Assembly: GCF_025766255.1 (NCBI RefSeq)
Contig: NW_026516779.1
Location: 79,950 to 143,949 of the forward strand
Origin: Zychaea mexicana
Lineage: Eukaryota > Mucoromycota > Mucoromycetes > Mucorales > Lichtheimiaceae
Direction of reading: 5' to 3'
DNA length: 64,000 nucleotides
In this document: positions 23,732-34,225 of the stretch, piece by piece
Position numbering within the stretch: the first letter of the stretch is position 1
How the letters are laid out: each line of letters begins with the position of its first letter
Made by a program: the position numbers and the translations under genes
Notes under the pieces: model-generated
Seen by the model: only the letters and a program-made list of their open reading frames with translations
Database searches by the model: none
What the model was told of the DNA's origin: nothing

Positions 23732-25296
23732 TTATTGGGCTAACTTGGACGCGACTTTGGTTGCTGCGACAAAGCAGAGCATGTGATACGCGATACCAGC
23801 TGTTGTATAGGCTTGAGGCATTTCACGATCAGGTTCCATGTAATCTACTTTTCTCCGAATCCACGTTCGAACCATCGGAGGCAAATACTTGTAATGGGGC
23901 GAGTCAAACTGCAATCGTCGATGACAGCGGAAGCACGGTTCGGTGAACAAGTTGTGATAACTTGCAATCCAGTGTAATATGCTTGATAACGCCTCTCTTG
24001 CTGGGAGCACCCCCATGTCTTGGAACGCCATGTCTGCCAGGACATTCAACTTTTGGAATATGAGAGGCTGTTCATGATGGGGATGTCTCTGTATATGCAT
24101 AGTTTTATCAGTTTAGTTTTGTTAGAGATGGCACCTTTTGAGAATGTTACATTCGAGATAACGACGAAACAAAGGAGGTAGAAGGATGTTTTCGATTTCT
24201 GCTACTCTAATTCACCCCTTACCTCTTCTGTTGCACTATTCATTTCGTATCTATGGAACATGATGGTATCTGATCCGCGGTAGTAATCCACATCGAGGGA
24301 TGCCGTTAAGGCTTTGTGTACAGTGATCTAGGTACAGACATCAGACATTGTATCATGCATATCCATATATATACTGTTAAAATAGAAAGATGACTTACTG
24401 TGAAGTTGCATGACGATCCGGATACTGTCTCATGTTCCGGCTTGTTGAAAGTGACGGATAATTCTACATTGGTAGGTTTTTCATGGGCCAGCCATTCATC
24501 GATTTGTGTGGTGATATAGCTGTTCAAGTGCAAATAGATAGTCAGTATACCACAAACTGCCGCTTCAAATACATGACGTTTGTCATCCAAGTGGAGTGTA
24601 CTTGATTTAGATAGAGCCCCCATACTTTGATGTAGTAGATGCGGTTTTTTGATCCAAGACGACGTTCGAAAGTTGCTTGAAAGCCTGATCCGTATTCTTT
24701 TTGATAATCAAGCATGGATCCTTGGGACGGCCCATGTTGTTTTCTGCTTGCCTTCGTTCTTCAGCAGCAGCATTGTTTTCTACAGCACTGTATGCCCCAC
24801 AAAGGTCAGTTAGAACCATCTCTCCGTTTATACTTGGTCTCTTACTTTTTGATAGTTGGCCAATGATAGGCTTTATTAGCAGCCACTTGTGCATAAGAGA
24901 GGCCTCCTAAAAAAGAGAAGCGTTGTTAGGAGTAACAGTTATATCGTCTTGTAAACCTGGGAGGAATCTAGAAAGAAGACTGAATGCGCGAGTACCTTTG
25001 AGTCCTTCACTTTCTGCAGCAAGCCGATTCAACCCTCGTTTCACGTGATTCAGTCGATCGCCAAATGCTTGAACATAACTAGGTCCTTTGCTTTCTTGAA
25101 GGACAAGAGCCGTGAAATCTTTCAATGCTGATCGTACTTCGGAGATCTGTTGTCTCGAGAGTTAGTAAATTGTGAAGAAGGAAAAAGGTACAGGTGAACA
25201 AAAGAGAGTAATTATGAGACTGACAGTAGCTAAGGTTTCATTTATTTTGGTAATGTCTTGTTCAATTTCTCCAAGCGGTCGTGACAAGTCGGTCAT
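23732..25296 (-). CDS. MED27: Mediator complex subunit 27-like, with one frame disturbance
   Basis: Exons read as 25296-25225, 25146-24996, 24906-24846, 24787 to about 24640, about 24640-24399, 24327-24223 and 24088-23732. The protein begins with a short helical segment (GEIEQDITKINETL), continues with helix-rich ISEVRSALKDFTALVLQ and a middle domain (DDKRHVFEAAVCGILTIYLH), and ends with the diagnostic Med27 C-terminus: FTEPCFRCHRRLQFDSP then LPPMVRTW, a C-x2-C motif with a hydrophobic tail. Med27 sits in the Mediator tail and links activators to RNA polymerase II. The frames before and after ~24640 do not agree unless a 25-nt intron (24625-24601), shorter than any other here, is removed. A one-base change in the six-T run at 24645-24650 explains it better. 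Confidence 0.75.
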
Positions 25297-25944
25297 GGTG
25301 TGTGTGTATGTGTATATATTAGGACGGAGGACAAGGAAAAGAAAAAGTGGGCTTTCCCTCCGCGCTCTGAAATTATGAATTCGATCGAACGCGCTTGATT
25401 CTGCATACATTTGTTGCATTACCCGCCAAGAGAGAAGAAAAATGCATAATGTAATTAGTGATTGAATGATAGTAAGCAATGACTATTATTGGACGCAAAT
25501 GATAGAAATACAGACACAGAGAGAGAAAATGCTATGATATATGTACAGAGATAAAAATGGAGAAGCAAGAGAGGATGTCTTTTTTTTCTTTGGGATCATA
25601 TACCCTTATCTTTTCAGGGTGCTGATTCATCTTTGATCCGTCCGTCACCTTCAGACGTCGTGGGCCACGTTTCTCTAATTACTTTCTACATGCGTTAGTG
25701 CATATGTATATATATATATATATGTAAGCAAGGTATAGATATAGCGTGACCTAGTGTTGTAAATCAGGAAACATGCTTCAAATGTTCCAAGCATGATTGA
25801 AGATCAAAGGACTAGGTAGAAACGTGCTGTAATGATGTCACCGTAAACTGCAAAGAGAAAGCACATTGGAATTCGTTCAAGTTAGGTGATAATAGTTTGT
25901 GCTGTCCGCTCAAGCAGCTTCTTTGATGGGGAGTAGGTCTTTTT

Positions 25945-26644
25945 ATGCTGTAAACTTTTCGCACAAGCTAGTGAACCTCTCCTGCGTAGTATGGAATAAG
26001 TGGGCTACAGAACTGTCATTGCCATCGTTGCTAATACTACTCATACCGTCGTCGGTCGTCCGCTTCTTTCCTGCTGCCTTTCTTTTATACCTTCAAGTGT
26101 GTCAGGAACTCGTCGATATGGTCTCCAGACAGATAATCCATAGATTCTTCTACGTTCGACTCAATGATGATCTGATTATTGGTGATTTGATACGAACACA
26201 CCGTTCGGATCCTTGCAGGCATCCTTGTTTGTTCCAACATTGATGACAATAAATTGCCTAATTATAACAATGTACGTCTAGATCTTTCAGTGAGGCAAAG
26301 CAGTGAGATGATGCCGTATCAACATAATCAGATAGTGGTTGAGCATTTACCGAATAGAAAACAATAAAAGTAACGTAAAGCATGTTATGATCGTGGTACT
26401 GCCGTCCAGACATTATATGTAAAAGTAAACGCTGGTCTATGGACGTCAACTCAATCCGCCATTGTTCTTCGCTTCAGCACGCGGCTGTGGTTTCTTTTTT
26501 TTCAACGAACGACGCCTTCCATGCAATACCTTTTTCATTCAGCGTGTTATACACAGCTCCAATTCTCTGTATGGTCTATGTAGTCAAAAAGGATGGATGC
26601 AATGTTACGAGTCAAATAAAGTTGCTTTGTGCAATATATGTGAT
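25945..26644 (-). pseudogene. Damaged or mis-sequenced gene, unidentified family
   Basis: The minus strand holds three protein-like stretches in a row that no simple intron model joins: (1) about 26560-26370 with AVYNTLNEKGIAWKASF and EEQWRIELTSIDQRLLLHIM, interrupted by an in-frame TGA at 26476-26474; (2) 26240-26091 with ICSY-like ITNNQIIIESNVEESMDYLS ending in DEFLTHLK; (3) about 26088-25945 with RKAAGKKRTTDDGMSS and a hydrophilic tail ending at TAA. Pieces 2 and 3 meet with a one-base frame change at about 26090. The ATG could be near 26644, only ~150 bases after the EBP1 stop. The Lys-rich linker suggests a nuclear protein. I could not assign a family. It is either a pseudogene or a real gene with sequence errors. 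Confidence 0.4.
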
Positions 26645-26797
26645 CCATTCTATAAGAAAAAGTGTCGATAAAAGGTTGTTATTGCGTAGTTATTATATAT
26701 GATGCACAGAAAGATATGAGAAAATGTTTATACAATGATCGGTAGAGAACAGCTAGCTTAAATAATTGGTGAAAATATTATTTTGTACAGTTTTCTT

Positions 26798-28472
26798 TTA
26801 TGCCATGTCCACATCCTCGACCTGATCATACAAAAAGAACCATATCAGTTGAGCATACTCAAGCAATCGGCGTACTCTTCTAACGTATATCAGAACTTAA
26901 CATACCGCTATACGATGTTCACCAAAGTTAATGTTTACTTGAGGTAAAGACTTTTCATTGACAGGCTTGATGATCTCCAAGGGCACCTCACTAGCAAGGA
27001 TCTGAGAAGCAGGCGTTTGTTCTGGTATGCAGTATTGTGAATGGACATAGGGGAGAGCCATGGGCAATGTGGTGCGGATCAATCCCTTGGGTGTCACCAA
27101 GACTGTAAGTTTAAACTGTGCTACAAGATCCGTCTTTAGTGAAGAGCGCATGGGTGTGTAGGGAGTGATAAGTTCGTGCTGCATAAGCGATGTTAGACCG
27201 AGACGAGCATGGTTGGTAGACAGCGATCTAATACAGCAATATTATGTGAAGAGGAGAGAGGACAACGTTAAAAAAGAGTTCTTGAGCACAACACATCTCT
27301 CAGTGCTTACAAGGGTGGACTTACCGAGAAGCAAAGGGGAAAACGGTGTATTTGCTGTTGATTTCATTGTAAGCGGTTCTTGCAGCCTTCATCTTGAGCT
27401 GGTATGACTTGTTGACATCACGCTGGAACACGCAAGGCTTGTGCTCGGCAGGCTTGACCTTACCGTCACCTGTAGTCATGACAATGTTGAGTTGGTAAAC
27501 TTGGTTGGCCTCAATTTCGAAATCGAATCGCTCCAAATCCTCGACAAACAACTCGTTAGCAAATCGGTTTTCGATATCCTTGCCGCCACGCAAGACGAAG
27601 CGTTTCATTGGGGAAGAATAGGTGCCTTCGACAGGCTGACAACGGTAGTAAAGACCAATTTCAGTAATGGCACGTGTGATTTCGGATGCCTTGACGCCAG
27701 GTTTCAACAAGCGAAGTGCAGCCTCTTGAGCACAGTATGCGGCACAAATGACATCGGCGGCACGGTTCTGGATGGGTTGCTCAGGATTAGCATTGACAAC
27801 AACAGTATGTGCGGCGGTAGAGATGTATCCGTTAATGTGAGCACCCAATTCACTAGACGTTTAGAAAGTAATGGCGAATGGTAAGCATTTGGTCATGTAC
27901 TTTTCCCCTTTGTCTCCTCCTTGGCGAATAAAAAGAACTTACACTTTAACCACATCGCCAGGCTGCAAGCTATAATCGGTATCGGCCATAGGAGACATGT
28001 ATTGCACATAGTTGTTGACAGAGACACAAGTAGGGAATGCAATGCCTCGTTCCATTGATTTGTACATACCGTCGGCCTAAAAATCAAAAAGACCAAATCA
28101 GCACTTCTAGATTTCCATATCAAGCGTTTCAGGCATAAAATAAATAAAATATAAAAAAACTTACATAGGCAGTAATAAGATCATCACCAAACTGACAAAG
28201 ATCGCAAACCGAAATTCCAACCGCAACCTTATCAAGAACCTGAGGCAATACAGCTGACAGAAATATTAAACAGCGTTAGCTCGAATGAAAACGTCTTTTT
28301 TTTTCTCCTTAAGCAGATCAACCTGTTCACACACAAAAAGAATAGATCTTTTACCATTGACGATATTGGCCGAAAGCTTGTACTTTTCAATGACGTCTGT
28401 ATCCGTCAAGGCATTGTCCGCCGCAAATTTGGACGGCGTGTAATTGGTCATTGCTACCTCCATTGCCGACAT
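26798..28472 (-). CDS. EBP1/PA2G4 (Cdb4) proliferation-associated protein
   Basis: Six exons, 28472-28355, 28253-28165, 28076-27943, 27852-27325, 27227-26906 and 26821-26798, give 404 residues. It has the methionine-aminopeptidase-type pita-bread fold without being an active peptidase: VLDKVAVGISVCDLCQFGDD, GIAFPTCVSVNNYVQYMSP, KVELGAHINGYISTAAHT, FANELFVEDLERFDFEIEAN and FPFASRSLS. Length and segments match PA2G4/EBP1 and fission yeast Cdb4, which bind the ribosome tunnel exit and nucleic acids and link growth to translation. The last exon is only 24 nt and supplies the acidic end EDVDMA. The first ATG and alternatives four and six codons downstream lie in the same frame; I took the first. 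Confidence 0.92.
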
Positions 28473-28800
28473 ATTTATATATGGTTTAAAGTTCTGGTTC
28501 CTTGAAAAAAAGAAGTGTCAAGCTGCACTTTGAATAATTTCTCGGGCTGGAACCAGACAACAAGCCACCGAGTTCATGCGCAATGGGGAACTCCGCTTGC
28601 TGGATATTGACCGATTTGGGGTCGGGCATCATCTCGCATTAAGTCGCACACCCCATCATCGGCGGATTTTTCCCTTACCACCGTCGAGCCAATGACTTGA
28701 CTAGAAAGACCCTTGGACCTTCATGTCAATTGTTTCTCTACTTTTTTTTTCTCTCTCTTATTTTCTTTGATTTTCTTTCTCACTCATACAACGATAGACC
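28473..28800. promoter_or_regulatory. Divergent promoter region, EBP1-like / CsbD-like genes
   Basis: Only 328 bases separate the two start codons, so both genes share this region. A pyrimidine tract at about 28734-28780 leads the plus-strand gene. Shared upstream DNA could co-regulate the pair, but no specific site is visible. Confidence 0.5.
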
Positions 28801-29715
28801 ATGTCATCCACACCAGAAAACGAAAGAAAGGGGCTGGTACATCAACCGATTGCTGGAGTGGTGCAACCACAGCATAATCAGCCATTACGGCCCTCAACAG
28901 CTTCGTCTCCTACGTCTCTTTCAACGTCGCATGGTGCTGCACAGCCACCAACACGTACAGAACCATCTTCATCACAGCCACAGCAGCAGCCCACGACAAT
29001 AACACCAGTGCAACAGCCGTTGCCGTCGCAAGAACAGCAACCTGGTGTCGCCCCTCCACAGCCAGCACACATGCATCAACAGCAGCCTCCTCCTCCCCAG
29101 TCTGTAGCCCAGCAGCAACATCACTCACCGGTTTCCCAACAACAGCAGCAGCACCAGCAGCATCTCGCAATGGCAACACCACCGCCTCCACGATCTGTGT
29201 CCAACCTGTCGCCAACAGCAGAGACCGAACAACCACCAGCATCACCAAAAACTCAGCAACAGCAAATGAAAGAAAAGCTGCGAGAACGTTACCGCCTACA
29301 ACCCGATTCGAATCAAGCACCCTACTCACCACGCCAAGAGCATGTGCAACAATATCAAGACGTCGCAGCCGAGCACCTTGTCGAAAACCCTGTAGGCGAT
29401 CCTGAAATGGCCAAATGGAAGAGTTCGTTGTGGCGACGCGCTGGTCAAGTGCAGGCAGCATTGGGTGACTTGTCTGGTATCGAGTCCTGGCAGTCGCAGG
29501 GCCGAACGACAGAAGCTTATGCTGATCAGGCATACAATGAGGCCGAGTCAAGACAGCGGCTTGGTGAAGCGAGCTGGATCAATGGCGAGTACAACGTTTT
29601 GATGGGCAGACTGACGAATGCCGTTGGCTATGTGGCCGGTGATCCAGAAATGCAGGCAAAAGCACAGTTGCGAGCAAGGGAAGGACAGGAGGAAATCGAA
29701 AAGTTGAAGCGCTAG
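28801..29715 (+). CDS. CsbD-like protein (mismatch/cruciform DNA recognition type) with Q/P-rich N-terminus
   Basis: Single exon of 304 residues. The first ~150 residues are Gln/Pro/His-rich and unstructured. Residues ~195-300 form a CsbD-like domain with repeated short helices: WKSSLWRRAGQVQAALGDLSG, YADQAYNEAESRQRLGEASWI and GRLTNAVGYVAGDPEMQAKAQ. Fungal proteins of this group have been called mismatched-base-pair and cruciform DNA recognition proteins, and bacterial CsbD is a stress protein. The biochemical role here is an inference from the family. The long Q/P-rich head is not part of the usual ~70-100-residue domain. There is no signal peptide or membrane segment. Confidence 0.8.
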   Translation: MSSTPENERKGLVHQPIAGVVQPQHNQPLRPSTASSPTSLSTSHGAAQPPTRTEPSSSQPQQQPTTITPVQQPLPSQEQQPGVAPPQPAHMHQQQPPPPQSVAQQQHHSPVSQQQQQHQQHLAMATPPPPRSVSNLSPTAETEQPPASPKTQQQQMKEKLRERYRLQPDSNQAPYSPRQEHVQQYQDVAAEHLVENPVGDPEMAKWKSSLWRRAGQVQAALGDLSGIESWQSQGRTTEAYADQAYNEAESRQRLGEASWINGEYNVLMGRLTNAVGYVAGDPEMQAKAQLRAREGQEEIEKLKR

Positions 29716-29994
29716 TAGATTGCACAACAGCATAAGCCATAACGCTGTAAGCACAAACACACATCATCATAGCATAATATAACGGTAGTATTAATATGTA
29801 TCTAACGTGTATTGCTACACCATAATCATTATTAAAGCAATCATTCTCTATGGAATGACGGTTCGGTAAGCAACGATCTTCGTTCTATTATCTCTGCAAT
29901 TTGGGATTTCTCAGACATGCTTGTGCATAAAGTTACTGCTAATTAGTCGAGATAGCAAAAAAAACGGGTATTCTTTATAAATGTGTCACGCAAA
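29716..29994. other. Convergent 3' region
   Basis: The 279 bases between two convergent stop codons. They include an AATAAA-like motif (ATTAAAG near 29830) and an A-run at about 29957-29965 that may serve 3'-end formation. Nothing else is seen. Confidence 0.4.
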
Positions 29995-31149
29995 TCATGC
30001 TTCTTGAGGGATGGCAATGAAAGTAGCATATTCACGTGGCCCACTTCGTGTTGTTGACGTAGCGCCCGCTAATTTAGTGGGGTTTTGTAATGTTTGATGT
30101 ACCAAATATTGGTGCACCTTTCCCTTTGTATTCTTATTTGACTGCTGGTTGCTGCCGTTGTTGTTGTTGCTGCTGCCTTTTTTATCCTTGTTGTGGGTAT
30201 GACCATTTTCATCGTTGTTGTTGTTGTTCTTCTTGGCTGCAGATGATGACCCTGCCGTGATAGCCGCTGCCCCTCCAAGCCCTGTGCCTCCATAATTTCC
30301 TCCAGCAGACCTTTCTTCTCGTAGCTCGTCACGTCGACGGATGAAGAGATATTCTTCCAGAATAAGTGCATTCCTCCAGTTCGCTTTGTAGAGCTATTCG
30401 TCATCCAGAAGTATATGTGTGTCAATATATATTGATTCTTGACACACATCAAAAGGAATGAGGGGGAAACACGAGCAAAAAAGAAATATAGCAAAATCTT
30501 ACAATGTCCAAAATATCACCTGCCACCGGCGTCAATCCAAGTCTAGAAGGGTGAACAACCTCGCCCTTATTAGCATATACTTCCCTTACTGTTTTTTTTA
30601 CACTAATAAACCCCCTCAAACAAATAGGTTTAGGCTTACGCAAAATCAATGAATACGTTCATGAGCATCTTGAAAATGATATAGTTTGGAAGATTGGCTC
30701 GCGCGGCCACTCGCACCAGGTTCAGCGCCAAAAATAGGGTAATGACATCGCCAACAACCGGAATAAGTCCTATCGAATATTCAGTGGATATAGACCTAGG
30801 GGTGAGGGGGGTGGTTGACAGTAGCATGAGCTCAAGGCCCAATCAATGTGCGCCAAGAGTAACGATGGTGCTTACCGATAATACCATCGAGACCCACAGT
30901 AAAGCAGCAACACTGAAATCCGCGGTCAAGGTACCATGCACGCGATTTGACTTTACGCAGAACTTGACGGTCGTGTGCGCTTAGGATGATATCGGCCTGG
31001 GGCCGCTTACGCCACCAGTGCTTTTTGCTTGTTGCCGACACGGCTTCGATGGCTGCTTGTATCTCAACATCTCTTTCCACGATGGATGGTTTGCTCTGTA
31101 TGTGGTCTGCTGCTTTACCAAGCGCGAGCTTGGCTACATAGTTACTCAT
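29995..31149 (-). CDS. DUF4112 membrane protein
   Basis: Four exons, 31149-30876, 30769-30640, 30542-30503 and 30393-29995, give 280 residues. The third exon is only 40 nt. The domain shows the paired DUF4112 motif: FTVGLDGIIGLIPVVGDVIT, a membrane-like stretch LFLALNLVRVAARANLP, then NVFIDFALGLTPVAGDILDI, the second PVxGD copy. Such proteins have about two membrane helices and unknown function in bacteria, archaea and fungi. The N-terminus is basic (HWWRKRPQ). The C-terminus has an Asn/Lys-rich low-complexity tail. Start: the ATG of MSNYVAKLALGK; an upstream in-frame alternative start would add only a His/Thr-rich leader. Confidence 0.85.
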
Positions 31150-31336
31150 GTTGTTTGAATACTGTGCGTGCGTGCGTGCGTGTGTGTGTGCAAGCAAGGA
31201 TAAGGGGTATATGGAATAAAGAAATAAAGAAAGACGCAGAGTGTCAGGGAAACAAAGAAGAAAGAGAAAAGGGATATTTTAACACTTGCAAGGGAAAGAA
31301 AGAAAAACGGGCCATCACACACTGCCGCTGCTACTG

Positions 31337-32958
31337 TCATGCATCGGAGTTGCTTCGCCCTCTTGGTTTTTTATCTATCACTGTTTTGGCTTTCTTGTTG
31401 GATGATGTCGTTGCTGTTACTGGCACCTCTTCATCCCAATCCTTAAAGAAGTCCGTTATCTTGGACACTGGCCGCTTATTGCTTTTGTCCCTATAGCCCT
31501 CAGGCTCGGCTATCTTGGTGTATGTCCCTCCACATGTCATCTGATGCTCGTGGAACCATACATCTGCTGGTTGGGGCGGTCTAAAACATCATTGGTTTAT
31601 ATGTATTATGCATACCGTTTTCTCTCTTGCGCCATACTGCAAGAAGCATCCTTTTTCCTACCTATTCATCGATCGTTTCACTATACCAAAGAACGGCGGT
31701 TTCTCTAGACAAGGTCCCTAGTAGATTTAGTAATACAGTTAGTGCCATGGTGATGAAACTTCCATATACTACTACCGATTGTATACAGTATTGTGACAAA
31801 GAAAAGAAAAACCCTTACATCGCACTTCCAGACGTGGCGTCGATAATGATCTACTTCGTCACGGAAACTTTTGAGGTATGACAGATCGGCGGGAGGTGGA
31901 TAATCAGCCCAACCAGCAGCAAAGAATTCTTTTTGTTTATAGTGACACAACTTACTTGTGGTATACCGTAATATTAGTTCCTGCTGTCTTATTGATTCGA
32001 TCTGCCTCTCGCAGAAATTCGGGGCCATGTCCGTCTATTGAATAGCACTTGCTAAGTTATTTTTTATACTGGGAAAGTGGCTAAAGTCCATGAAGATGCT
32101 GGGAAGGGTCTGGCCCACTCTAACAACATACCATGATCATCATTCCTCATCTGAATAAACAATAGTGCGTGGATCATCTCGTGCTATCGCAGAAATCAAC
32201 CTGTCAATCTCTCGTCTCAAGTGAGCACTACTGCCGCATCTGCAACTTACCAACAACGTGTTGACCATATCTTCACGAGGTCGATACTTTAACAATGGCT
32301 CCGATAGCTTAATGACAACGTATCCTCCAGATTTGTATTCGCATATACCCGCACTTTGTAAATAGCGTGAGAAATCAAGGCTGCAAATACAAAGAAGATT
32401 GAGGAGGTGCATAGTATCTTACCACAGCGTCATTCGCGTGGACCACTTGATCTATACCACATTTGAGTTCTTTATCTTCTCACCCAACCAACAAACCCAT
32501 TATTCCATTAGAAAAAAAAGGCTCACCTCTACCGAAGCGAGTTGACCCTTGAAGAACTGATGATCAAAAGCAAGGAATAATGCATGAAGATCTGGGTTGG
32601 GATCAAGGAGCTCATGAACTGGATCAGGTGAAGCATCTTGAATAATAATGGCAGACGAAGAAGAACTGCCAACGTCTTGTACTTGTCGTTTCTCTTGTTC
32701 CTTCTGCTGCTGCCGCTGTTCTTCCTCTTCTTGCTCTTGCAATCGTTTGGCGAGTGCCAAATCTGCTTCTAAATCGACGCAGATATTCGGCAGAGGAGAT
32801 CGGCTCGCTAAATCTTCTTGTTCCTGCAAGTACCGAGCAAGGGCTAGATCGGCGTCATGATCTTGTTGCTGTTGTCGACGAAGCTGTTCTTTTTCGTGCA
32901 AAAGCAAATCGAGTGCGTCGCCTTCATCAGTGGAGGAACCAGACGATGATTGACTCAT
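31337..32958 (-). CDS. SPRTN: SPRTN (Spartan/DVC1) DNA-protein crosslink metalloprotease
   Basis: Eight exons, 32958-32527, 32451-32423, 32380-32251, 32183-32132, 32034-31956, 31867-31819, 31717-31662 and 31580-31337, join to 356 residues. The SprT domain carries the zinc-protease motif HEMIH (His198, Glu199, His202, as I count them) and third ligand in GHGPEF (His217). Also visible are KLSEPLLKYRPREDMVNTLL, NITVYHNFRDEVDHYRRH, GPCLEKPPFFGIVKRS and HEHQMTCGGTYTKI, the zinc-binding subdomain. SPRTN cuts proteins crosslinked to DNA during replication. Two copies of a (D/E)ADLALA(R/K)xLQEQE helix precede the protease. Human SPRTN begins with a single related segment. VSKITDFF near the C-terminus resembles a PCNA-binding box without the Gln. 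There is no C-terminal UBZ finger, and the protein is shorter than human SPRTN (489). Confidence 0.93.
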
Positions 32959-33146
32959 TGAGTGCTGACTGAAAGGTAAAGCCAAAACCAATAATACCGG
33001 TAACTTTAACAAAAACGAGGTTTCAGAATGGGAATTTTATTTTATATACATTTTTTTGTTTCATTTTCTTTCTTTCTTTCTTTCTCTCTTTGATGGCCCA
33101 GTGTCCGTGCGTTGTACACATGCCTCCCCACTAATAACGGAACAAA

Positions 33147-34225
33147 TTACGAGTAATAATCAGGCTTTTTGACATTAACACCGTATTCTGCCAAAGCTTG
33201 TGATAGATCTTCCATAGTAAGCACTGCTTTGCGATCCTATAAAATCATAATAACAACCCCACATTTTATATCAGCAAACCCTTGCTAATCCAACTACTAC
33301 TACTACTACTACTACTACTACCACTGTCCAAATGCTGGGTACTTACTTTGCCAGTTTTACGATTTCCTGATTGTCGCACTTTACAATATTGGAATGCATC
33401 CGTAGCAATATCCGCCACGAACTTTTGTGCTGCCAACGCCAACAATCGTTTTCTATGGATTTGGTATGAACGAGAGTCAGTATTGAGGAAACAAACCCTC
33501 ACTGATGTAAACTAGATATACAATGAGTACTCACATTCGCACATCGTCGCAATCGAAACCTGTTCGGCTCAGATAATAGTCTGTAACAGCATCTGGTATC
33601 TAATCATCCACACGCAGAAAAAACGAGAATATAAATAAGCCAACCGTCCATTACCCATATGTAACAGCAAATACTGACAAACAATCATTAAACTGATCGA
33701 ATGGTGGCGATTGCTTACAATAGGTGTGTAGCTATCCATCATGGCCAAGAACTCGGCCAGTGTTTTTTCGCGTTTGGTTAAATCGGTTTCCGTTGATTGA
33801 GGAGGAGGTGGTCCTGTTGCAGTTGCTACACCTGGAGCTTCCGGTGTCGCTGACGCTGATCCTGATGCTAAAGCTGGTGTTGCTTTTGTTGAGACTGGTT
33901 GTGTGGGCGCTGTTACTGCTGCTGAAGAAGACGATGCAGGCGAAGACGATGCTGCAGCAACAGCAGCGGCAGCTGCGCTTTTTGCGACGGCCATTGCTGG
34001 TGACACTCCTCCCTCTTGGTTTGCAAGACCTGGTGTCGATGGTGGCGGCAGGGATGTTACTTGATTGGGATTTTGAAACTCTGTTGATCCGCTTGGTGTC
34101 ATTTGTAATTGTTGCTGTTGTTCAGGTGTAGTTGCTGCATTTACGTCAAGGTCCATGGGTGTCAATGAATTCGTAGCAGGTGAATCAGCACGGGGTGTTT
34201 GATTGTTATTACTATTGTCTGCCAT
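33147..34225 (-). CDS. TAF10: TFIID/SAGA subunit TAF10
   Basis: Four exons, 34225-33719, 33599-33535, 33452-33347 and 33236-33147, give 255 residues. A disordered Ala/Ser/Pro/Thr-rich half is followed by the TAF10 histone fold: TLAEFLAMMDSYTPIIPDAV, DYYLSRTGFDCDDVRIKRL, LAAQKFVADIATDAFQYCK, then DRKAVLTMEDLSQALAEYG and the conserved end GVNVKKPDYYS. TAF10 pairs with TAF8 or TAF3 in TFIID and SPT7 in SAGA to recruit RNA polymerase II. Introns break the histone fold three times. An (ACT)n run at 33294-33321 lies within the last intron. The start is the first ATG and no upstream frame extension is possible. Confidence 0.93.

Noticed and set aside
24601..24625. 25-nt intron in Med27
   Set aside because: Far shorter than any other intron in the window; a homopolymer length change explains the frame better.
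26470..26480. In-frame TGA read as selenocysteine
   Set aside because: Fungi generally lack the selenocysteine machinery, no SECIS-like hairpin was seen, and other frame changes in the same locus point to damage or base errors.
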